Of a DNA stretch of 5,577 nucleotides, positions 1-4,741 are shown in pieces. The number at the start of each line of letters is the position of its first letter. The stretch's first letter is position 1. This DNA is from a bacterium. GTDB lineage: Bacteria; Planctomycetota; Planctomycetia; Pirellulales; Pirellulaceae. The notes beneath the pieces are model-generated. The model was not told the DNA's origin, did no database searches, and saw only the letters and a list, made by a program, of their open reading frames with translations. A program made the translations under genes and the position numbers. The stretch lies in contig JAUIHJ010000576.1 of assembly GCA_030432015.1 (NCBI GenBank), positions 1 to 5,577 on the forward strand, in the 5' to 3' direction.

Positions 1-1423
1 ACCGGGGCCGGCTCGTGCGGCACCGCTCGATCAGCCAGCACCGACCCGGCCACCGGCGGCCAGCCCCCCCGCGGCGAATCGCAACGCGCGCCGCGATCAG
101 CCGCGGCTGACCATGGTCAGTTGGGTTCGAGATGACCAACCGATCGCCGACGACGATGTGGCTGCCCCTCCTGTGGCGGCCGTTGCCGAGCGTGACGATC
201 CGGGAGCGACCGAAGTGCAGGACGCCGTTGCCGCGAAACCAGCCGACGAGAAACCAGCCGAGGTGAATCAGCCACCTGGTGACATCGTGATTACGATGAC
301 CCCTGACGGGTTGATCATCGCCTCGGAAGATCTGGAAGCGCTGGATGAATTCGAGGCGTTGTTGCGGTCCTTGATGGATGGTTCATCGGTTGCCGGTCCC
401 CAGCCGACGGTGATCTGGCTGCGATATGCCAAAGCCGACGTGGCGGCTGCTTTGTTGACACAGATTATTACCGGCGTCGCAGCCAGCGACGGAGGCGGCT
501 CGCTGCTCGGAGACATGGCATCATCGATGCTCGGCGACGTCGGTGGCGGTCTGCTGGGTGGCTTGTTAGGTGGCAGCGGCAGCACCGTGCTCCCTTCCGG
601 TGCCCCCAGCATCATCCCTGACATGAGATTAAACGCACTGATTGTGCAGGCCAGTTCAAGTGATATGCATCTGATTGACCAGTTGTTACCGATCATTGAT
701 CGAGAAGGGAGCCCAGAGGCGGTCGAGACTGCGGGCAAACCTCGGCTCATTCCTATCTATTACATGACCGCCGACGCGATGGCGGGCATCATACGGCAGG
801 TTTATTCGGATCGCCTGGTCAGTGCGGGTGGTGGCCAGCAGCAGAGTCGCCAGCCATCGCCGGAAGATTTTGTGCGGGCACTCCGCGGTGGCGGAGGTCG
901 TGGCGGGCAGGGCGAACAAGCCAAGAGCGAAGTCGCCAAGATGGCGATCGGAGTCGATCCGCGCAGCAACTCGCTGGTGGTGGCAGCGCCGGAGCCGCTG
1001 TACCTAGAGGTCGAGGAACTGGTTGCCCAGTTGGACCGCCAGGGTATCGATTCCGAAGAGGGAATGACCGTGCTGCCGTTGCGGGGCGCGAACGCCTCAA
1101 CCATCGCCCAGGCGCTCGGATCGATCACGGGCGGATCAGTGACCACGAGTTCCCAGACGGGATCCAGTACGACAGCGAGCAGTAGTGCGTCGCCCACGAC
1201 GACGAGTTCTGACGCCACGTCGGCCGAGGCAATTCAACGTCGGGCCGAGTTTTTCCGCGCCCTCGGCGGTCAAGGCCGGGGTGGGGGCAGTGGCTTTGGC
1301 GGGGGTGGATCGGGTGGCTTTGGCGGAGGACGCGGAGGTGGCGCGCCCGGAGGTTTTGGCGGTTTCGGTCGCGGTGGATCGTCCTTCGGTGGCCGACCTG
1401 GTGGAGGACGTGGCGGGCGGTAA
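1..1423 (+). CDS. Secretin N-domain protein, C-terminal part (GspD/PilQ-like, no barrel seen); 5' partial
   Basis: Likely periplasmic or outer-membrane-associated partner of a T2SS/type IV pilus-like machine. The frame (first whole codon at 2) is open to the left edge, so the gene starts upstream. The ATG at 113 is an unlikely start: it has no ribosome site or signal peptide and lies within a Pro/Ala-rich linker. Numbering from that ATG: residues 57-90 resemble the second half of an N-domain (DGLIIASEDLEALDEF). Residues 98-196 and 208-309 are full secretin N-domains, each with a first half, a Gly-rich loop and the typical second half (DMRLNALIVQA; DPRSNSLVVAA). Residues 317-345 are only a first half (VLPLRGANASTIAQALGSI). 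A Ser/Thr-rich stretch (341-370) and a Gly/Arg/Phe tail (385-436) follow. No secretin barrel follows before the stop at 1421-1423, so calling it gspD would overstate it. N-domain assignment is firm; the secretion role is inferred from gspE and gspF downstream. Confidence 0.82.
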   Translation, partial: PGPARAAPLDQPAPTRPPAASPPAANRNARRDQPRLTMVSWVRDDQPIADDDVAAPPVAAVAERDDPGATEVQDAVAAKPADEKPAEVNQPPGDIVITMTPDGLIIASEDLEALDEFEALLRSLMDGSSVAGPQPTVIWLRYAKADVAAALLTQIITGVAASDGGGSLLGDMASSMLGDVGGGLLGGLLGGSGSTVLPSGAPSIIPDMRLNALIVQASSSDMHLIDQLLPIIDREGSPEAVETAGKPRLIPIYYMTADAMAGIIRQVYSDRLVSAGGGQQQSRQPSPEDFVRALRGGGGRGGQGEQAKSEVAKMAIGVDPRSNSLVVAAPEPLYLEVEELVAQLDRQGIDSEEGMTVLPLRGANASTIAQALGSITGGSVTTSSQTGSSTTASSSASPTTTSSDATSAEAIQRRAEFFRALGGQGRGGGSGFGGGGSGGFGGGRGGGAPGGFGGFGRGGSSFGGRPGGGRGGR

Positions 1424-1816
1424 GTCGAAAGCTCCACGCCGTGATGCAATGCATCGCCCGAGAACCAATTCTGCCCCCCCCTGACGGCAGGCCGGCTGGG
1501 GACCAACCCAATGCAATGCCGGGACTTACGGACCCAACGATGCGATTTCAGAGGGGGCCGGTGACGCTGAAAAGTGATCCGGTATGTCACCGACAACGTC
1601 GAGGCTTGACCCGGCAGGAACCTGGACATTGCGTGTGTGCGCGGATGGCGAGCGTCGGCAGGAAAACGACCGAGCCGTCGTTGAGACAAGCGAGAGTGGA
1701 TTCCCGCCCTACGAAGTTGCGCAATGCAAGGAAATCGTTCGTCCCAAGACGGCCGGCCGGCACAATCTAACCCCGTGAAGCCGAGAACGGTTCGGCAGAT
1801 GTCGGCATTCACTCTT

Positions 1817-1844
1817 TTCAACTCAGTTCCGTCGTGAATAAGAT
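1817..1844 (+). promoter_or_regulatory. Weak sigma70-like promoter candidate upstream of the exported protein gene
   Basis: TTCAAC (1817-1822) and TAAGAT (1839-1844) are spaced 16 bases apart in the AT-richer end of the intergenic region. The match to consensus is 3/6 and 4/6. It would give a leader of about 165 bases containing the AATTG/CAATT inverted repeat at 1910-1925. Planctomycete promoters are poorly defined, so this is only a candidate. Confidence 0.18.
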
Positions 1845-2000
1845 ATCGGGAGCCAGGAAGTGGGACCAAGTTTTTGAAATCACGCAACTAATTGGCCCCG
1901 AGTGGGTTAAATTGCGTAATCAATTGGCGGACGATCTTACGCAGTGCTGCGAGGACGTGCCGTCGCAAATTCGCCTCCGGGCGGAGTGACACACTAGAAC

Positions 2001-2004
2001 GAGG
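2001..2004 (+). promoter_or_regulatory. Ribosome binding site deciding the start at 2015
   Basis: GAGG lies 10 bases before the ATG at 2015. Together with the signal peptide that starts exactly there, it favours 2015 over the in-frame TTG at 1892. Confidence 0.5.
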
Positions 2005-2014
2005 ATTGAAGACG

Positions 2015-2791
2015 ATGAGACAGACGCGAGCGAACACATTGTTGGTTTTGGTTGCCGTGGCGGTGATCTGTTTGTCAAGTGCAGCCGCGATGGCGCAACC
2101 TGGCGGCGGGCGAGGGGGACGTACCGGGGGCGGTTTTGGCGGCGGCGGCTTCGGTGGTTTTGGCGGTGGCGGCGTGCTCGATATCGCAATGCGTGAGGAC
2201 GTCCAGGAGCATCTTGAGCTGCTGCCCGATCAAGTGGACGACTTGAAGAAACTGGCGGAAGCGGAACGTGAATCACAGCGCGAACGGATGCGAGGATTGT
2301 TTGGCGGGTTAGATCGCAATGCCAGCGAAGCGGATCGCAACGCGGCCCGGGAGAAGATTCAGCAAGTTCTCCGGAGCGCGGCGGCGGAAACCCAGGCCAA
2401 GGTCGATGAGGTTTTGCTTCCGCACCAGGCCAAACGGCTTTCCCAGTTGGCGATGCAACGCCGACTGCGAGGTGGAGTGAGCGGTGCCTTTAGCAGCGAT
2501 GAACTAACGACGCAGTTGGGGATTTCCAGCGCTCAGCGTGAGCAGCTACAGGCCAAAGCGGCTGGGGCGGAAGAAAAGCTGCGGCAGCAAGTGGCCCAGC
2601 TCCGCGCAGAGATGCAGGACGAACTGCTCAAGAGCCTGTCTCCGGCGCAGCAGGCGAAGTACAGGGATCTCGTCGGCGAACCGTTTGAGTTTGCGCAAGA
2701 GGAACGTGGTGGCGGCGGCGGCCGAGGCGGCCCTGGTGGCGGTGGACGGCCAACTGGACGTCCGACGCGTGGCCAGCGCCCCGCCCAGTAA
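2015..2791 (+). CDS. Exported Gly-rich protein with two Spy/CpxP-like helical units
   Basis: Unnamed family of secreted planctomycete-type proteins; function unknown. 258 aa. Residues 1-27 form a signal peptide (Arg at 2 and 5, hydrophobic core to about 20, AMA before Gln28). Residues 29-53 are Gly/Arg/Phe-rich. Two helical units follow. Unit 1, about 59-153, has ELLPDQVDDLKKL, a long charged helix with many Gln/Arg/Glu, then LLPHQAKRLSQLAMQ. Unit 2, about 162-226, has TQLGISSAQREQLQAKA, a helix, then LSPAQQAKYRDLVGEPFEF. The spaced L-x-x-x-Q patterns resemble LTxxQ (Spy/CpxP) periplasmic proteins. The tail (230-258) is RGG-rich and ends Thr/Arg/Pro-rich. The stop is 64 bases before gspE, so the two may be co-transcribed. 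The start at 2015 is chosen for its signal peptide and GAGG site. No Cys lies in the mature part and there is no lipobox. A chaperone, adaptor or metal-sensing role is possible by family analogy, but nothing here proves it. Confidence 0.85.
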   Translation: MRQTRANTLLVLVAVAVICLSSAAAMAQPGGGRGGRTGGGFGGGGFGGFGGGGVLDIAMREDVQEHLELLPDQVDDLKKLAEAERESQRERMRGLFGGLDRNASEADRNAAREKIQQVLRSAAAETQAKVDEVLLPHQAKRLSQLAMQRRLRGGVSGAFSSDELTTQLGISSAQREQLQAKAAGAEEKLRQQVAQLRAEMQDELLKSLSPAQQAKYRDLVGEPFEFAQEERGGGGGRGGPGGGGRPTGRPTRGQRPAQ

Positions 2792-2843
2792 GGAAAGCGA
2801 GTGTTGGCGAGGTCAAGAGAGTCCGATTCTTCCTGTTGCTGTT

Positions 2844-2847
2844 AGGG
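2844..2847 (+). promoter_or_regulatory. Ribosome binding site of gspE
   Basis: AGGG sits 8 bases before the ATG at 2856. It supports that start over in-frame codons further upstream, which lie inside the preceding gene. Confidence 0.5.
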
Positions 2848-2855
2848 CTGAGAGA

Positions 2856-4568
2856 ATGGAAGCTGGAGAAATCCTGCTACAACGTGGTTTGCTCGATGTG
2901 AACCAGCTTGCAATTTCACGTGTCGGCCAATCGGACGGTGCCAGCGTTGTCGATATGGCGGTCGAAAAGGGCTTCGTCAAGGAAGAAGAGGCTCTCCGGG
3001 CCTTGGCCGACGAGGTGGGGTTGGATTATATCGACCTTGCCGAGACGGACGTTGACCTGTCGCTGCTGAAGAGTTTCCCTCACAAGTTGATCCACCGCCA
3101 GTCACTGTTCCCGATTCGTCGGAGTAACGGTGAACTGGTGGTGGCAACGAGTGACCCCTTCGATCTCTACCCGATCGACGAAGTGAGTGCCGCGACGGGC
3201 CTCTCTGTGACTCCCGTCCTGGCCGCGCGAACCGAGATCGCCAAGTTGATCAAGCGACACTTGGGGGTCGGTAGCGAAACGGTCGACGGGATGATTCAAG
3301 CCACGGCCGATGAAGCGGACGGCCTGGAATTACTCTCAGGGATCGAGACGGATGGCTCGGAACTTTCCGAGATGGCGGAAGAGGCGTCGGTCATCCGGCT
3401 GGTCAACGAAATCCTCTTGGAGGCCATCGAGACCCGGACGAGTGACGTGCATATTGAGTCCCAGGCCTCCGGCCTGGTCGTTCGTTATCGCATCGACGGC
3501 ATGCTGCAGATTCAGCCGATGCCGCCGGAAATAAATCGGTTTTCCGCGGCCATCGTCAGTCGCTTGAAAATCATGGCGCGGTTGAATATTGCGGAGAAGC
3601 GCCTGCCACAAGACGGGCGCATGAAGCTCCGGGTTTCCGGTCGTGAAGTTGACGTCCGTGTTTCGGTGATCCCCATGATCAATGGGGAAGGGATCGTCAT
3701 GCGGTTGCTCGACAAGGAGTCGATGAACTTCGATCTGCAATCGTTAGGGATGGAGGCCGAAACCTATCAGACATTCTGCGAACTGATTGCCAATCCTCAT
3801 GGCATTTTGCTGGTCACCGGCCCGACCGGCTCGGGAAAAACGACCACCCTGTATAGCTCGCTCATTGAGATCAACCGGCCCGACATCAAGATCATCACGA
3901 CCGAGGATCCGGTTGAATACCAACTGGAGGGGATCAATCAGATCCAGGTCCATCCCAAGATCGGGCTGACGTTTGCCCACACGCTGCGAAGTATTTTGCG
4001 ACATGACCCAGACGTCGTACTGGTCGGTGAAATTCGCGACCTCGAAACGGCTGAGAACGCGATCCAGGCATCGCTGACGGGGCATCTCGTATTTAGCACC
4101 CTGCACACCAACGACGCAGCCGGCGCCTACACGCGGATGGTCGATATGGGTGTCGAACCGTTCCTGGTCGCCAGCACGGTGGAAGCTGTCATGGCCCAAC
4201 GATTGGTCCGGCGGCTGTGCGATCGCTGTAAAGAGGAATACCAACCCCTGGCCGAGGACTTGCCGAGCGATTTTCCGTTGGAGCGATTGGCCGATGCGCA
4301 GATGTTCAAGCCGACCGGTTGCCGCGAGTGCCGGCATTCGGGGTACACCGGACGGATGGGGATTTACGAACTGCTCGTGACCACCGATGACGTGCGCCAG
4401 TTGGCCCACGATCGTGTCAGCACGTGGAAACTCAAAGCCGCCGCGGTCAAGAGCGGCATGCGGACGCTCCGTGACGATGGATGGTGCAAAGCCTTGAAGG
4501 GGAAGACCTCGGTCGAGGAGATTCTGCGAGTGACCAAAGGGGATCGTCAATTCAAGACCGACGAATAA
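2856..4568 (+). CDS. gspE: GspE/PilB-family type II secretion (or type IV pilus) assembly ATPase
   Basis: Cytoplasmic hexameric ATPase that drives pseudopilus or pilus assembly, working on the GspF platform encoded next. 570 aa, normal length. The N-terminal T2SSE_N/MshEN-like domain (about 2-137) has two 24-residue motifs (2-25 and 30-53). The N2E domain (about 175-300) includes SDVHIES, the arginine pair R210/R212, and LNIAEKRLPQDGR. The C-terminal RecA-like domain has Walker A GPTGSGKT (322-329, Lys328), Asp box EDPVEY (350-355), Walker B VVLVGE (387-392, catalytic-type Glu392), and His box with H410 and H417 (LTGHLVFSTLHTND). Two CxxC pairs, C455/C458 and C489/C492, form the zinc-binding tetracysteine usual in GspE/PilB and absent from PilT retraction ATPases, so this is an assembly enzyme. 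All catalytic motifs are intact. Sequence alone does not separate GspE from PilB; the gspF-like neighbour fits either system. Confidence 0.96.
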   Translation: MEAGEILLQRGLLDVNQLAISRVGQSDGASVVDMAVEKGFVKEEEALRALADEVGLDYIDLAETDVDLSLLKSFPHKLIHRQSLFPIRRSNGELVVATSDPFDLYPIDEVSAATGLSVTPVLAARTEIAKLIKRHLGVGSETVDGMIQATADEADGLELLSGIETDGSELSEMAEEASVIRLVNEILLEAIETRTSDVHIESQASGLVVRYRIDGMLQIQPMPPEINRFSAAIVSRLKIMARLNIAEKRLPQDGRMKLRVSGREVDVRVSVIPMINGEGIVMRLLDKESMNFDLQSLGMEAETYQTFCELIANPHGILLVTGPTGSGKTTTLYSSLIEINRPDIKIITTEDPVEYQLEGINQIQVHPKIGLTFAHTLRSILRHDPDVVLVGEIRDLETAENAIQASLTGHLVFSTLHTNDAAGAYTRMVDMGVEPFLVASTVEAVMAQRLVRRLCDRCKEEYQPLAEDLPSDFPLERLADAQMFKPTGCRECRHSGYTGRMGIYELLVTTDDVRQLAHDRVSTWKLKAAAVKSGMRTLRDDGWCKALKGKTSVEEILRVTKGDRQFKTDE

Positions 4569-4615
4569 TCGGCTGGCTGCCGTATCGCGGCGTTTCCGGT
4601 TCTTGGGGGCCACGA

Positions 4616-4648
4616 GGGGGCGTTTGACGTCCCGGCGTCAAGCGGCCC
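4616..4648 (+). other. Strong hairpin between gspE and gspF (possible terminator or processing site)
   Basis: CGTTTGACG (4621-4629) pairs with CGTCAAGCG (4636-4644): nine pairs including one G-U, with a 6-nt loop. With G4645 bulged, GGG (4618-4620) pairs further with CCC (4646-4648). It begins about 50 bases after the gspE stop. No T-run follows, so it is not a classic intrinsic terminator; it could end the transcript with Rho, protect the gspE 3' end, or do nothing. Confidence 0.35.
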
Positions 4649-4678
4649 GCTGGGAGAAGACGCGGCGGGAGTTTGGAT

Positions 4679-4684
4679 TAGAAT
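4679..4684 (+). promoter_or_regulatory. Candidate -10 box upstream of gspF
   Basis: TAGAAT matches the TATAAT consensus at 5 of 6 positions and lies in the AT-richer end of the gspE-gspF gap. No -35 hexamer is found at 15-19 bases; the nearest TTGACG (4624-4629) is about 50 bases away and inside the hairpin. If used, transcription would start near 4691, about 43 bases before the gspF ATG. Confidence 0.2.
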
Positions 4685-4696
4685 TGAAGAGGCCCG

Positions 4697-4741
4697 ATGC
4701 CTTCGAAGAACACACCTATCAATAAGCACGATCATGCCTGA
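4697..4741 (+). CDS. Possible 14-codon leader ORF overlapping the gspF start
   Basis: ATG at 4697 is preceded by AAGAGG (4687-4692), 4 bases away. The frame encodes MPSKNTPINKHDHA and stops with TGA at 4739-4741, just past the gspF ATG (4734), which itself has no purine-rich ribosome site. Such an overlap would suit translational coupling. The peptide has no recognisable function, and the ORF may be chance. Confidence 0.22.
   Translation: MPSKNTPINKHDHA

Larger units (their letters stand above)
1424..2014. other. Intergenic stretch without a convincing gene
   Basis: About 590 bases separate the secretin-like gene from the exported helical protein. Open frames here on either strand lack ribosome sites, signal peptides or recognisable domains. 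Visible structure is limited to short inverted repeats: GATGCA-A-TGCATC at 1443-1455; CGGTGAC/GTCACCG at 1559-1565 and 1586-1592 with a 20-nt loop; AATTG/CAATT at 1910-1925; and CGCAG-TG-CTGCG at 1940-1951. The octamer TGCAATGC occurs at 1445-1452 and 1512-1519. The last 200 bases are more AT-rich than the flanking genes and are the likely place for the promoter of the downstream gene. No terminator with a T-run is visible after 1423. Confidence 0.6.

Noticed and set aside
1265..1420. Tandem DNA repeat or CRISPR-like array in the Gly-rich tail
   Set aside because: Units vary in length and sequence and stay in frame as Gly/Phe/Arg codons, so this is coding low complexity with no spacers.
113..1423. 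Full-length gene starting at ATG 113
   Set aside because: The frame is open back to base 2 with the same Pro/Ala-rich linker style. There is no ribosome site before 113 and no signal peptide after it, and a half N-domain implies missing sequence upstream.
1414..1460. Terminator hairpin CGGGCG/CGCCCG after the secretin-like gene
   Set aside because: Only six pairs across a 35-base loop that includes the stop codon, with no T-run; too weak to call.
1441..1770. 109-codon + strand ORF in the intergenic region
   Set aside because: Rich in Arg and Pro with no domain pattern and no ribosome site; overlaps the other chance frame.
1584..1778. 64-codon + strand ORF with a GTWTL-like stretch
   Set aside because: A short GTWTL segment followed by DGE recalls some planctomycete secreted domains, but there is no ribosome site, no signal peptide and no further match. 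Treated as chance.
1270..1887. 205-codon minus strand ORF
   Set aside because: Its C-terminal third is a Pro/Arg string mirrored from Gly codons of the secretin-like tail, and the rest shows no domain or export signal.
1892..2014. N-terminal extension of the exported protein from TTG 1892
   Set aside because: It would bury a clear signal peptide behind 41 Arg/Cys-containing residues. ATG 2015 has GAGG at a workable distance.
2538..2855. Longer gspE reading back into the previous gene
   Set aside because: The extra 106 residues are Arg/Ser-rich frame-shifted reading of the exported protein gene. The GspE N-domain begins at Met 2856 with AGGG before it.
3744..4613. 289-codon minus strand ORF opposite gspE
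   Set aside because: Antisense shadow of a high-GC gene with strongly conserved ATPase motifs on the + strand; the minus product has no recognisable domain.
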